This document shows positions 10,160 to 20,690 of a stretch of 64,000 nt of DNA, one piece after another. Each line of letters begins with the position of its first letter. Within the stretch, counting starts at the first letter, position 1. The notes under the pieces were generated by a model. It did no database searches. It was not told the DNA's origin and was given only the letters and a program-made list of their open reading frames with translations. The translations under genes were made by a program, and so were the position numbers. The stretch comes from Melitaea cinxia (lineage: Eukaryota > Arthropoda > Insecta > Lepidoptera > Nymphalidae): assembly GCF_905220565.1 (NCBI RefSeq), contig NC_059421.1, forward strand, positions 10,001-74,000, read 5' to 3'.

Positions 10160-10199
10160 GGAGCCTAGGTCCCAGACCTAAGTCTGGGGCCTAGGCTCC
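10160..10199 (-). promoter_or_regulatory. 5'-terminal RNA hairpin (TA variant)
   Basis: GGAGCCTAGG pairs with CCTAGGCTCC, then CCCAGAC pairs with GTCTGGG around a 4-nt loop. The flanking CCTT/AAGG nucleotides extend the stem. In the short non-coding elements one base pair in the outer stem is changed on both sides (CCCAGG/CCTGGG), so pairing is kept. Confidence 0.8.
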
Positions 10200-10212
10200 A
10201 AAGGCCTGGGAA

Positions 10213-10247
10213 CCTAACCTAACCTAACCTAACCTAACCTAACCTAA

Positions 10248-10249
<2 letters not shown>
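10213..10249. repeat. Telomeric (CCTAA)n array
   Basis: Perfect CCTAA units ending at a 63-nt poly(T). Confidence 0.97.
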
Positions 10250-10315
<66 letters not shown>

Positions 10316-11561
10316 GCTGGAAAATGCATTTACGCACCCCCGCCACCCGAAGGCGACGGAAGTCTGAGACTCCCGGCATGCCAGACTACTCAGTAAAAAC
10401 CAGCGGCGCCACTCCCTCGCCATTGCCGAAGTCGCAGGAATCAAGAAAATTCTTCTGCAAACTCCGGCGGCGTTGCCCTTGCGGGCCCATCCCGTTCCTA
10501 GTGGGTGGCACGCGGTGGCACCGCGCGCACCAACCCGGGCAGAAGTTGGCCGAAAACCCGACCGCCCTCTGCCTGGCGCTCAGGCTGCCCCGCACCGCCC
10601 GGACAGTGCCAACGTGAGTCAACACAGGCCGGGACGGCGCAAGGGAAAGCGCCTAAGCACCACCCCCCCCGAGGCGGGCAAGCGAGCCCACCCACCTCGT
10701 CCCCAGCGCAGGGGAAGGTGAAACCAACCCCCACGTCTCCGCGCCCTCACGGCGCCTGCACTCACAAGTCCGCTCTGGGCAGAGCAGTACCCGGAGTGCA
10801 CCTACCCGCGCGCATGCGCGCCACGGAGCGAGCGAGCGAACTCGTCGTTACATCGAGTTCGCTCGCTCGACCCGTCCTCCTCTCCCCGCACCGCATCGCA
10901 GTGCCACCCCAGCGAGTGAGCCAAGCTCGAACCCGCAACTACCCCACGGGTCCGCCGGACCGCACCGACAACCGAGCAAAAGCTCAAGGGAGCCAGCACA
11001 GCCCGGCCCTCCCGCAACTGGTCTGCCGGATTGCACCAGCAACCGAGCAAGCTCAAGGGAGCCAGCACAACCCGGCCAGCACACCGCTCCCGGCTAGGCG
11101 AAAGCCCCACCTCCAACGCCAGGATCGCACCGAACAACCGAGCAAGCTCCAGGGAGTCCAGCGCGACCCGGCAACCACCCTACGGCTCCGCCGAACTGCA
11201 CCGACAACCGAGCCGAAGCTCCAGGGAGTCAGCACAGCCCGACTCTCACGCAACACGTCCGCCGGGTTGCACCAGCAACCGAGCAAGCTCCAGGGAGCCA
11301 GCACAACCCGGCCAGCACCCCGCGCCTCAGCGCCTCAGGGCGGGCGAGCGAACCCGCCCACCCCGTCCACCTCCCAGAGCGCCCCGGCACTCCGATGCGC
11401 TTTCGCGCCCTACCCCCTGGTTTTGGTCCGCGGGGGTCCGAGGACCCCTACCGCCTGCGCATCGCGGCAACGCAGGCGGCACTCCCCTATCCGCCAAACG
11501 GGGGACGCGCCCAGGTAGAAGACCAGGAACTCCTCCCAGACCTAAGTCTGGGGCCTGGGAA
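10250..11561 (-). mobile_element. Non-autonomous telomeric retroelement, family-2-type 3' end, copy 2
   Basis: Poly(T) at 10250-10312 (63 nt, the longest tail in the window), body 10313-11561. It is nearly identical to 2810-4116 but has lost about 60 bp within the tandem-repeat interior (near 11090). The 5' end has the short palindrome (11535-11552) with a CCTAAG centre. No protein is encoded. Confidence 0.85.
10933..11330. repeat. Degenerate tandem repeat, about 70-bp period
   Basis: Same AACCGAGCAAGCTC-AGGGAGCCAGCACA repeats as at 3435-3875, with one unit partly deleted. Confidence 0.7.
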
Positions 11562-11581
11562 CCTAACCTAACCTAACCTAA

Positions 11582-11583
<2 letters not shown>
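11562..11583. repeat. Telomeric (CCTAA)n array
   Basis: Four CCTAA units between two minus-strand elements. Confidence 0.97.
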
Positions 11584-11617
<34 letters not shown>

Positions 11618-13219
11618 GTGGGGAAAATCCGTCATGGACACCCTCCGGTAGGGGGGGCTCGGAGGGGATTCAGACTCCTACTGAATAAAAACCGCCACGT
11701 GTGTTCTACCGTGCGCCTATGTGGCGGGATCACAAGGACGCTTGTCAGCTCATTCGCAACCCCGCCGGCGCTTGCCCTTTCGGGCCCACCGCGGTGCAAA
11801 GCACCTCGGAGGACGCACTCGAACACGAAGCGCGCCCTCCCCTCCTCGGGGGGACCGTGCAAGTCGGACGACGAATCCCCCGACCCATCGCCCGCGTGGC
11901 CCCCCCCGCGGGCAGGGGGACACCCCCCGCCCGCACCGCGCCTGTGGGTACAATCCCGCGCCGCCCCGGCGCCCCAGGCCTAGCCCGGCGTCTCGGCTAC
12001 ACCAGGCACCTAGCCCGGGGCGGACAATGTCAGCCCGACGAAGCCGACAAAGGCCAGGGTGGCCGCAGTCAAGGCCCTCCAGCCGACCGCAGCCTCGGCG
12101 CGAGAGAGCGCCCCCGCACGCCTTGGGGCGGGCGAGCGAACCCGCCCACCCCACTCCCCGCACCGCGTCGCAGTGCCACACCCTCACCGACGGCAACCTA
12201 CGTGCCACCCCGCACCGCGCACGACCTCTGAACCGAAAGACGGGCTTTCCGGGCCCCCTTCTCGGAGCGAGGAACGAGTTGGCAAGACCGTCAGTCCGCA
12301 AGACCCGCCCCCGGTGATCCAAGTCCGAGACCCGTCCCGTCCCGGGCCGAAAGACGAGCCGCAGACCCCCATAAGTCCGCAAACCCGACTCCGGTGATCC
12401 GGGACAGAGACCCGACCCCGGCCCCGGAGTTAATCCAGGACCGAGACCCGCCCCTGGAGCGGAAGACAACGTTTCCGGTGATCCAGGACCAGCCCAGAGG
12501 ACCTTCCCTTCCTTAGGAGCGCGCCCAACGGCCTCGACACCCCTATGCGCTTCCGCGCCTCCCGGAGCGCGACCCAAAGGCCCCGGCACTCCAAACGCGC
12601 CTACGCACGTCCTCCCCGCGCCGCGTCGCAGCGCCAAACCCTCACCGACGGCAACCTACGTGCCATCCCGCACCGCGCACGACCTCTGAACCGAAAGACG
12701 GGCTTACGGAGCCCCATTCTCGGAGCGAGGAACGAGTCGGCAAGACCGTCAGTCCGCAAGACCCGCCCCCGGTGATCCGAGTCCGAGACCCGTCCCGTCC
12801 CGGGCCGAAAGACGAGTCGCAGACCCCCATAAGTCCGCAAACCCGCCCCCGGTGATCCGGAACCGAGACCCGACCCCGGCCCCGGAGTTAATCCAGGACC
12901 GAGACCCGCCCCTGGAGCGAAAGACAACGCTTCCGGTGATCCAGGACCAGCCGAGAGGACCTTCCCTTCCTTAGGAGCGCGCCACACGGCCTCGACACCC
13001 CTATGCGCTTTCGCGCCTCCCGAAGCGCGACCCAAAGGCCCCGGCACTTCAATGCGCTTTCGCGCCCTCCTCCCTGGTTTTGGTCCGCGGGGGTCCGAGG
13101 ACCCCTACCGCCCGCGTCTCGCTAGTAACGCAGGCGGCACTCCCCTATCCGCCACCCGGGGGACGCGCCCAGGTAGAAGACCAGGAACTCCTCCCAGACC
13201 TAGGTCTGGGGCCTGGGAA
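11584..13219 (-). mobile_element. Non-autonomous telomeric retroelement, 1.6-kb class, copy 2
   Basis: Poly(T) at 11584-11614, body 11615-13219. It has a family-1-type 3' UTR, a 458-bp tandem duplication (about 12159-13074) and the perfect palindrome at 13193-13210. No recognisable protein is encoded. Confidence 0.85.
12159..13074. repeat. Tandem duplication, two units of about 458 bp
   Basis: CTCACCGACGGCAACCTACG occurs at 12183 and 12641, and the flanking sequence repeats at the same offset. Confidence 0.83.
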
Positions 13220-13306
13220 CCTAACCTAACCTAACCTAACCTAACCTAACCTAACCTAACCTAACCTAACCTAACCTAACCTAACCTAACCTAACCTAAC
13301 CTAACC
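13220..13306. repeat. Telomeric (CCTAA)n array
   Basis: Perfect CCTAA units. Confidence 0.98.
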
Positions 13307-14187
13307 TTTTTTTTTTTTTTTTTTTTTAACGTGGGGAAAATCCGTCATGGACACCCTCCGGTAGGGGGGGCTCGGAGGGGATTCAGACTCTTACTGAATA
13401 AAAACCGCCACGTGTGTTCTGCCGTACGCCTATGTGGCGGGGTCACAAGGACGCTGTTAGCTCTTTCGCAACCCCGCCGGCGCTTGCCCTTTCGGGCCCA
13501 CCGCGGTGCAAAGCACCTCGGAGGACGCACTCGAACACGAAGCGCGCCCTCCCCTCCTTGGGGGGACCGTGCAAGTCGGACGACGAATCCCCCGACCCAT
13601 CGCCCGCGTGGCCCCCCCCGCGGGCAGGGGGACACCCCCCGCCCGCATTGCGCCTTTGGGTACAATCCCGCGCCGCCCCGGCGCCCCAGGCCTAGCCCGG
13701 CGTTGCGGGACACCAGGCACCTAGCCCGGGGCGGACAATGTCGGCCCGACGAAGCCGACAAAGGCCAGGGTGGCCGCAGTCAAGGCCCTCCAGCCGACCG
13801 CAGCCTCGGCGCGAGAAAGCGCCCTCGCATGCCTTAGGGCGGGCGAGCGAACCCGCCCACCCCGTCCTCCGCGTGGGGGAAGGAAAAAAAAACCGACCCC
13901 CACGTCTCCGCGCCGTCTCAGCGCCACACACACAGCCGCGCCTCCGCGCCAACACACCCGCGCTCGCAGGACCACCCCAGTACTAGACCAGAGCGGGACC
14001 CGGAGCACATCGTCTGGTTTTGGTCCGCGGGGATCCGAAGACCCCTGCCGCCCGCAGTCGTGAAACCGCAGGCGGCACTCCCCTATCCGCCACCGGGGGA
14101 CGCGCCCAGTAGAAGTCCAGCAACTCCTCCCATTGGAGCCCAGGTCCCAGACCTAAGTCTGGGGCCTGGGCTCCAAAGGCCTGGGAA
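13307..14187 (-). mobile_element. Non-autonomous telomeric retroelement, 0.86-kb class, copy 3
   Basis: Poly(T) at 13307-13327, body 13328-14187, terminal hairpin at 14135-14174. The flanking C-to-A change (CATTGGAG) in the outermost pairs is private to this copy. No protein is encoded. Confidence 0.85.
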
Positions 14188-14197
14188 CCTAACCTAA

Positions 14198-14199
<2 letters not shown>
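14188..14199. repeat. Very short telomeric array
   Basis: Only CCTAACCTAACC separates two minus-strand elements. Confidence 0.95.
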
Positions 14200-14231
<32 letters not shown>

Positions 14232-14531
14232 GTGTGGAAAATCCTTCATGGACACCCTCCGGTTGGGGGGGCTCGGAGGGGAGTCAGACTCTTACTGAAC
14301 AAAAACCACACGTGTGTTCCGCCTATGCGCTTGTGGCGAGATCGCGAGGACACAAAGCTCTTTCGCGATCCCGCCGGCGCCTGCCCAGACTAGGGCCCGT
14401 CGTCGTCGCCGCAAAAGCGACAGCGACCCGAGAGAGGATCCCTTGAACACATAAGATCGCCTCTCTCCGTCCTCCTCGGGATCGTGCGATGCGGTCGATA
14501 GATCCCCCGACCTATCGCCCGCTGATCCAAA

Positions 14532-17500
14532 CTACGCGGTCGGCGGCTGCAGGTTGGCCAGGTAGGCCCTGCGCCGCCGACCGCGTCTACCGCGACGAGA
14601 CGGAAGCGAGTTCGGATCCCGTTCCCGCTCCCGCTCCGCCGCCTCCTTCCGCAGCATCACGGCGCTGCAGAAGGAGGAGACGGCGCTCCAGTTCTCCTCG
14701 CTGCCGACCATGGCTGAGACCACGGCCGGCAGCGAGAGATCCGCTCCGATGGCCGCCGACAGGGCGGCGCGCTCCTCGCACCACGCCGGGCAGACCGCGC
14801 GCGTGTGCTCCGCCGTGTCCTCGGCGCCGGCGTCGCAATGGTGACATTCCGACGTCGGCTCCCGCCCCAGCGCTCGGCACAGATAGCGACCGAAGCAGCC
14901 GTGCCCGGTCAGCATCTGCGCCAAGTGGAACGACATCGCACCGTGTCGCCTATCGACCCAGCCGCGCAGAACGGGCCGAATCGCCGCCACCAGCCCCCGA
15001 CTCGTAATTACGTTCGGGTCCTCGAGATTCTCCGACCACTTCCGGAAGAGGCCGTCGCGAGCTTCTCTCCTCCATCGCACGACCTCTTGCGGACGAGGCG
15101 GTTCCTCCCTCAGGCGCGCTTCCGTCACGCGCCAGAAGACCGACGCGAGAGCTTCGGCCTCCAGTTCCCACGGGGGGCTGCCGGCGAGGAGACACGATGC
15201 GGTGTAGGACACCGTGCGGTACGCCCTCGCAGCCCGCAGCGCGATAGCGCGATGCGGCCTGCGAATCAGAGACACGTTCCGCGCGCAGAGAGCGCCCGCC
15301 CAAATCGGAGCGCCATACAACGCCATCGAACGCACGACGCCCACGAAGAGGCGTCTGCATTTGTCGGCGGGCCCTTCTAGGTTGGGCAGTAGACTCCCGA
15401 GCGCTCCGGCGGCGGCCAGAAGCTTCGGGGTCAGCCGCCGGAAGTGTTCGTCGAACTTCCAGCGACCGTCGAGAACGATGCCCAGGTACTTCATCGTCGA
15501 CCCGACGGCGATCGAAGTACCCCCGACGACTATCGACGTCCCGGGCGGAGGAGCGGCCCTCGGCCCGTGAAAGGCCAGGACCTCCGTCTTCTGCAAGGCG
15601 ACCTCCAGCCCGAGAGCCCGAATTCTGGCCACCACCTGCGCGACGCCGGCCGTGGCGAGGCGGCCCGCCTCGCGGTGCCCGCCGGCGCGAACGGTGACGA
15701 GAGTGTCGTCTGCGTAGCAGATGACCGACACTCCCGGCAACGTGGCACCGCGGAGCACCCAGTCGTAGCCGATGTTCCACAGGAGCGGTCCGAGGACCGA
15801 ACCCTGCGGAACGCCGCACGACATGGACCGCCTCGACAGACCGCCGCCGCCTATCGGGAACTCTACCGCCCTTCCCGCAAAGTAAGCTCCGATGAGCCTA
15901 CGCAAGTAGCGCGGGATACCGTGGTATCCCAGCGCCACCCTCACCGTCTCCCAGGGCAGAGAGTTGAACGCGTTGGTCACGTCTAGCGAGACCGCCCACA
16001 ACACTCCACCCCGGGAGACCGCCGACTCGGCGAGGTCCCTGAGGTGGGCGATGGCCGCGACGGTCGACCGCCCCCGACGAAATCCATACTGCGCCTCGTG
16101 CAATCCCGGGTTCATCGACTCGAGAATTCGAGTCGCCAGGACGCGCTCGAACACCTTACTAATTTCGTCGAGGAGCACGATCGGTCGATAGGCCGAAGGC
16201 TGTTCGGCCGACCGTCCGTCCTTCTTCAGCAGGACGAGCCTGCCCGTCTTCCACACCTGGGGAAACCGGCCCTGCTCCAGGCACCTGTCGAACAGGGCCC
16301 GAATTCTGCCGCCCATGCTACCCGTCGCGAGGCTCAGCACCTTTCCCGGCACGCCGTCCGGGCCCGGGGCGGTGCGCTTCGTTTTGAGCCTCGCGACGGC
16401 CGCACCGAGCTCCGCCTCGGTCACAGGGGGGGGGATCCCGCTCTCCGCGAGACGCGGCTCCGCGACACCCATAGCCGGTGGGCTCCACTCGTTCCTATGA
16501 GGGAAGAGGGACTCGACTACGCGCTGCAAGATTTGCGGCTGCAAGCTCGTGGTCAGAGGGGGTGCCCACGGACGGAGCTTCTTCCGCACCGCCCGGTACG
16601 GCCTGCCCCACGGGTCTCTGTCCAGAGTTCGCAGCCACTCGTCCCAGCACGATTCCTTAGCGCGTGCAATGCCCGCCTGCAGCGCTTTGCAGGCGGACCG
16701 GTAGGAGTCGTACAGGCCGTCCTCTGCGGCCTGGTCCCTTCTTCGCCTCCGCCTGTAGTTGGTGAATCGGCGGCGCGATCTCACGCAGGCTTCGCGCAAG
16801 TCGCGGAGCTCCGGACGCCACCAGTACAAGTGCCGCCTCGGCGGGAACGGCTTCGCCCTCGGCATCGCCGCGTCGCAGATCCGCGCCAGCGATTCGCGGA
16901 TGCCCTCTGCTTCCTCGTCGACGGAAAGGGCCGGTTCCGAAGGTCGGCGGATCCATTCCTCCACTATCGCAGCCTCCACGGCGATCTCCGCATCCATCCG
17001 ACTCAGCACCCAGCGCGGGCCGGTGCCGATCGGGACGCTCGAGTCGGACGCGTTCGAACGCGACGAGGAGACGTCGAACCGAATGTACCGGTGGTCGGAG
17101 AGGGTCTCGACGTCGGTCAAGACTCTCCAACCCCGGACGCGGTTGTGGAGGTTTCGGGACGCGAAAGTCACGTCCACAATGGACCCACCGCTCCTTCGCA
17201 CGCAGGTGTTCCTCGTGCCCCGGTTCAGCAACGTGAGGCCCGTTGTCACCGCCCATTCCTCCATGATCGCGCCCCTCGCGTCAGTCGCCGGAGCCCCCCA
17301 GGTCACCGACCTGGCGTTGAAGTCGCCGGCGACCAGAACGGCACGGTGCGGCCGCCGAGCGATCGACGCCCCGATCTCCGCGAGCATTGCCTCGAAGTCG
17401 GCGAGACTCCGGCTCGGGGGAGCGTACACGCCGATGACGGCCACTCCGTCCATCGTACCAAGTGCGTATCCGCTCCCCCTCCGGACGTCCACGAAGCCCG

Positions 17501-17687
17501 CAGAGGCCGGAGCGATCACCGCGACCGACCCGTCCAGGTCGCCCAGCCAATCGCCGCGATCGGGGACCGCGTAGGGCTCCGCCACTATCGCAATCTTAAT
17601 GCCCCACTGTGCCATGCTCTCGATCAGCAGATCTTGAGCTCTGGCACAGTGGTTCACATTAGCCTGCAAGAACTTAATGGACGCCAT
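14532..17687 (-). CDS. Family 1 ORF2: endonuclease-reverse transcriptase
   Basis: A 1,051-residue protein expected to nick telomeric DNA and prime reverse transcription of the element RNA there. Endonuclease: QAN 8-10, EPY 37-39, GDFNA 121-125, SDH 197-199. RT: APGPDG 440-445, AYRPI about 500, YGFRRGRST 534-542, SLDVTNAFNSLPW 567-579, CGVPQGS 624-630, YADD 658-661 (catalytic), KYLGIVLDG after it. C-terminal zinc finger CX2CX8HX4C begins at 948; a highly basic tail (RRGRRGRRRR) follows. There is no RNase H domain. The ORF is uninterrupted. One extra proline codon (IPPPVTEAE) distinguishes it from the two other copies. The start is the ATG that overlaps the ORF1 stop (TAATG). Confidence 0.96.
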   Translation of the reverse strand: MASIKFLQANVNHCARAQDLLIESMAQWGIKIAIVAEPYAVPDRGDWLGDLDGSVAVIAPASAGFVDVRRGSGYALGTMDGVAVIGVYAPPSRSLADFEAMLAEIGASIARRPHRAVLVAGDFNARSVTWGAPATDARGAIMEEWAVTTGLTLLNRGTRNTCVRRSGGSIVDVTFASRNLHNRVRGWRVLTDVETLSDHRYIRFDVSSSRSNASDSSVPIGTGPRWVLSRMDAEIAVEAAIVEEWIRRPSEPALSVDEEAEGIRESLARICDAAMPRAKPFPPRRHLYWWRPELRDLREACVRSRRRFTNYRRRRRRDQAAEDGLYDSYRSACKALQAGIARAKESCWDEWLRTLDRDPWGRPYRAVRKKLRPWAPPLTTSLQPQILQRVVESLFPHRNEWSPPAMGVAEPRLAESGIPPPVTEAELGAAVARLKTKRTAPGPDGVPGKVLSLATGSMGGRIRALFDRCLEQGRFPQVWKTGRLVLLKKDGRSAEQPSAYRPIVLLDEISKVFERVLATRILESMNPGLHEAQYGFRRGRSTVAAIAHLRDLAESAVSRGGVLWAVSLDVTNAFNSLPWETVRVALGYHGIPRYLRRLIGAYFAGRAVEFPIGGGGLSRRSMSCGVPQGSVLGPLLWNIGYDWVLRGATLPGVSVICYADDTLVTVRAGGHREAGRLATAGVAQVVARIRALGLEVALQKTEVLAFHGPRAAPPPGTSIVVGGTSIAVGSTMKYLGIVLDGRWKFDEHFRRLTPKLLAAAGALGSLLPNLEGPADKCRRLFVGVVRSMALYGAPIWAGALCARNVSLIRRPHRAIALRAARAYRTVSYTASCLLAGSPPWELEAEALASVFWRVTEARLREEPPRPQEVVRWRREARDGLFRKWSENLEDPNVITSRGLVAAIRPVLRGWVDRRHGAMSFHLAQMLTGHGCFGRYLCRALGREPTSECHHCDAGAEDTAEHTRAVCPAWCEERAALSAAIGADLSLPAVVSAMVGSEENWSAVSSFCSAVMLRKEAAERERERDPNSLPSRRGRRGRRRRAYLANLQPPTA

Positions 17688-17689
17688 TA
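17685..17689 (-). promoter_or_regulatory. TAATG stop-start overlap coupling ORF1 and ORF2
   Basis: The sense strand reads GATAATTAATGGCG: ORF1 ends at TAA and ORF2 begins with an ATG sharing its A. A UAAUG junction has been shown to drive translational coupling in Bombyx SART1. The identical arrangement at 7247-7251 and 52379-52383 suggests the same mechanism here. Confidence 0.9.
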
Positions 17690-19912
17690 ATTATCGGCGT
17701 CCATTAAATCCTCCACTGGCTTAGCAGCCGGCGCGTCGACGACGGTAGCCTTTACGGGTCTGTCTTTGCGCCTGCCACTCTTGTTGGTCTTTCCCTTTTT
17801 CTTGTTGTAGTCGGGGCACTTCCTGTCGCCAATTTTGTGGTTGGCGGGCCGGTCCGTCGCCGCACATATGGCGCACTTCGGCTCGGCTTTGCACTCGCGA
17901 AGTCTGTGGCCCGACTCGCCACAGCGGTAGCAGGCGCCGCTGCGGTCCACTTCGCGAGTGCACTTCGCGCCGACGTGCCCCGTCTCCTGGCACCGGAAGC
18001 ACCTCAGCGGCCTCGGTTCGAGCAGCCGGACCCTCGCCGTGGTCCAGCCGACGCGCAATCGTCCTTCACGGGCGACTTTTCGCGCCGCGACCACCGGGCA
18101 GCTCACCCAGAGCGAGCCGTTGGGGGCGAGGGAGCCAGCCTTCACGTCGTCCGGCTGACACCCACCCTCCGCGGCCAGTGCTCGGGTGACCTCCTCGGCG
18201 GTGACGGAGTCGTCGAGCCCCATGACCCGCAGCTCGACCCTCTTCGAAGGCCGCTGCACTCTGACGTCTTCCGTGCCGAGGACTTCCCGCAATTTCGAGG
18301 CGAGAAGGTCGGCCTTCTCGCCTTTCTCCGCTCCAGGGACCTCGATGATCCGGGAACCCGTCGCGCCCGTTCGGATCTTGAGCGTTTGGATTCCCAGACC
18401 ATCGAGGTCTATCCTGCTGCGGGCCTCCTTGATTACAGAGGCGTACGTGACGCCTCTGTCCTTCGCCTCCGGCTGCAGCGTTATCGAAACCGCCGCCGAA
18501 GACGGCGCCCGCAACTTCTTTTTCGGCTTTGCTTCTTTCGAAGCAGCCGTAGCCGCAGCCTTGCCTGGCTTCCCGGCCTTCCGTCCGAGGACGGTAGACC
18601 AGGTCTCCCGTGCGGCAGGAGTCGCGGGCGCCGGTTTCGCAGCAGGTTTCGGCGCTGCCGCCGGAGTCTCGACCGCGTTCGCGGTCTTACCCTTCTTTTT
18701 CTTTCTCTCCCGTCCGTTTGGCTTCCCCCTCTTCGGAGCCGGATTCGCTGGCGGGGTCAACGTCGTGACCGCCGCCTGGTCGGCCGGCTCGGAAGCTGGG
18801 GCCTCTCTGTCCTTCCTCGCGTCCAGAGCGACACGCTGCGATTTGGCCGGTAAGAGCCGGTCGCTCAACGCCTCGATCTTGGCGTCGATCGAGGCGTTGA
18901 GCATGTCGCTCAGTTTGGACGCGAGAGAGCGTTCACGTTCGTCCCAGTCGTCGGGACGTAGAGATTTATGCGCCGCAGTCTGCGACAGCATGAATCTATC
19001 CATTTTTTCTTCCAGGGCGTTGAACTTCGACCTCCACTCCTCCTTCTCCTTTCGAAGTTCGGCAACCAACGCCCTGAGGTGGACGACCTCGTCAGTCGCG
19101 TTGCGATTGGCGAGTTCCTCCACCACCTCCTTCATGCCTTTGCGCACTTGTTTAAGGGCCTTGATATAAGTGCCCTTGAGGTTTCTCGAACTTCCGGTCA
19201 CCTTTTGCAGAAGCTCAAGGTAACCTTCCGCTCGAGAAAGCGCGTCTCCACATCTTCCGGCGTCGTCGCTGAGCGACATGTCCGACTGACGCGAGCTTGT
19301 CCTGGATTGGACCGCACGCGCCATGTCGGCCAGCTCGCTCTCCGCCTGGATTTTCCGTTCGCGCTCCTTTTCGTCGTTAAGGCGACGTCTGGCTTCGGCC
19401 AGTCCGACGTATTGGCCGGTTGTAGCCGGTCGACCTCGGCCTCTGCCAGGCGTCGCCCTTTTCCTTTCATTTTCCTCCTCCGAGGAGCCCGGAGACAGGA
19501 TTCTTTTCCTAAACTGAGGCTTTCGGCGGCGGGAAGATCCCAACGACATGTTGTCGTCGGAATCTGATCCCGCCCCCCAAAACCTCCCGTCGACCGAGGA
19601 GAGAGAGCCGACGCTGTCCACACGCGTGAGGACAACTCGCGGCTGTCTCACCCCGCCAGTAACTCCGCCCTTCTCGGGCCCAACGTCTTCACCGCCCTTC
19701 TCGGGCACTACGTCCACTCCGCCCTTCTCGGGCACTACCTCAACTCCGCCCTTCTCGGGCCTCTCGTCGGAACCGGAAAGCTCCGAAACATAAACACGTG
19801 ATTTGCCCATCCCAGATTCGACAGGGCTGCGCGCCGAAGCGCGAAGGGATTCTCCATTGCCTGAGGCGCCGGTACCCTCCTGGGTTAATAATGTTTTAAT
19901 GCACGTATCCAT
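17687..19912 (-). CDS. Family 1 ORF1: Gag-like protein with three zinc knuckles
   Basis: A predicted 741-residue nucleic-acid-binding protein. Four PEKGG-V/E-x-V repeats occupy residues 52-83. Basic KKKKGK and Ala/Pro-rich linkers precede an RRM-like region (LRVMGLDDSVTAEEV). Zinc knuckles: C638-C641-H646-C651, C661-C664-H669-C674, and an atypical C680-C683-H692-C699, ahead of a Lys/Arg-rich tail. It is complete and open, from ATG (MDTCIKTLL) to the TAA shared with the ORF2 start. Confidence 0.95.
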   Translation of the reverse strand: MDTCIKTLLTQEGTGASGNGESLRASARSPVESGMGKSRVYVSELSGSDERPEKGGVEVVPEKGGVDVVPEKGGEDVGPEKGGVTGGVRQPRVVLTRVDSVGSLSSVDGRFWGAGSDSDDNMSLGSSRRRKPQFRKRILSPGSSEEENERKRATPGRGRGRPATTGQYVGLAEARRRLNDEKERERKIQAESELADMARAVQSRTSSRQSDMSLSDDAGRCGDALSRAEGYLELLQKVTGSSRNLKGTYIKALKQVRKGMKEVVEELANRNATDEVVHLRALVAELRKEKEEWRSKFNALEEKMDRFMLSQTAAHKSLRPDDWDERERSLASKLSDMLNASIDAKIEALSDRLLPAKSQRVALDARKDREAPASEPADQAAVTTLTPPANPAPKRGKPNGRERKKKKGKTANAVETPAAAPKPAAKPAPATPAARETWSTVLGRKAGKPGKAAATAASKEAKPKKKLRAPSSAAVSITLQPEAKDRGVTYASVIKEARSRIDLDGLGIQTLKIRTGATGSRIIEVPGAEKGEKADLLASKLREVLGTEDVRVQRPSKRVELRVMGLDDSVTAEEVTRALAAEGGCQPDDVKAGSLAPNGSLWVSCPVVAARKVAREGRLRVGWTTARVRLLEPRPLRCFRCQETGHVGAKCTREVDRSGACYRCGESGHRLRECKAEPKCAICAATDRPANHKIGDRKCPDYNKKKGKTNKSGRRKDRPVKATVVDAPAAKPVEDLMDADN

Positions 19913-20267
19913 GTTTAGGGGATGACACAGTTAGACCGAACCTCCCATCGGCCACGCATCCCTTCACGCTGTGTCGCCGCTTAGGATTTGGGGTAATTTT
20001 TATAGAGGTCTTCTTCCTCTAGATCCGGCCGGTTAAGGCAAGACCCCTCGGTCCCGCACGAAGCCGCGAGACATGACCACGACACCTCGCACGGGGTTAC
20101 GAGCTTATGAGGCGTAGAGCGGACGGGAAACCCGCCCACTCTACCCGACGGCGGGGTCACCGCCGCCGAGGTCGCCCGTCCACTAGGAGCAGGGGGGAAA
20201 ATCCCCACCCCGCTTCTCCGCGCCTTCGCAGCGCCACACTCACCAAATCACCAAGGGGGGCGAGCGA

Positions 20268-20317
20268 TGATGATAAAATAAATAAATAAAAATAATAAAT
20301 AAATAAATAAATAAATA
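20268..20317. repeat. (TAAA)n-type microsatellite in the family 1 5' UTR
   Basis: Imperfect ATAAATAA run at the position equivalent to 9809-9854; it has an extra GATGATAAA start and a different unit number. Confidence 0.9.
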
Positions 20318-20673
20318 ACGCTCACCCCGCCCTCTAGTGCCGGGGGGACCGCCAAGGTCCACATCCCACTCCGCGCCCTCTTCTGGCGCCGCGTGAAAGG
20401 CTAGGCCATTCCACGCAAGCTCCGCGCTCCCTCGTGGCGCAATGTGCGATCACAGGACCACTCTAGTACAAGACCAGAGCGGGACCCGGACGCCTCGCCT
20501 GGTGTTGGTCCGCGGGGGTCCGTAGACCCCTACCGCCTGCAGTCATTCGACTGCGGCAGCACTCCCCTATCCGCCAAACGGGGGACGCGCCCAGGTAGAA
20601 GTCCAGGAACTCCTCCCCTTGGAGCCTAGGTCCCAGACCTAAGTCTGGGGCCTAGGCTCCAAAGGCCCGGGAA

Positions 20674-20690
20674 CCTAACCTAACCTAACC
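20674..20690. repeat. Telomeric (CCTAA)n array
   Basis: Three CCTAA units between two minus-strand elements. Confidence 0.96.

Larger units (their letters stand above)
5093..10212 (-). mobile_element. SART-like LINE, family 1, copy 1 (ORF2 internally deleted)
   Basis: Poly(T) at 5093-5113, 3' UTR 5114-5416, ORF2 5417-7249, ORF1 7249-9453, 5' UTR 9454-10212. The layout matches the intact copies at 14230 and 48927, except for a 1,320-bp loss inside ORF2. The 5' end carries the hairpin variant GGAGCCTAGG...CCTAGGCTCC (10160-10199) and the tetraloop hairpin (10054-10069). Both junctions are in the usual telomeric phase, so the element arrived intact at both ends. The deletion happened either afterwards or in its source copy. 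Confidence 0.93.
14200..20673 (-). mobile_element. SART-like LINE, family 1, copy 2 (structurally intact)
   Basis: Poly(T) at 14200-14229, 3' UTR 14230-14531, ORF2 14532-17687, ORF1 17687-19912, 5' UTR 19913-20673. The total body is about 6.4 kb, in the size range of the Bombyx telomeric SART elements. Both ORFs are open, the terminal hairpin (20621-20660) and tetraloop hairpin (20515-20530) are present, and both junctions are in the standard telomeric phase. This is a candidate active copy. Confidence 0.94.

Noticed and set aside
10160..10199. Terminal hairpin as an intrinsic transcription terminator
   Set aside because: The stem is followed by no U-run on the sense strand and sits at the 5' end of eukaryotic elements, so a bacterial-type terminator makes no sense here.
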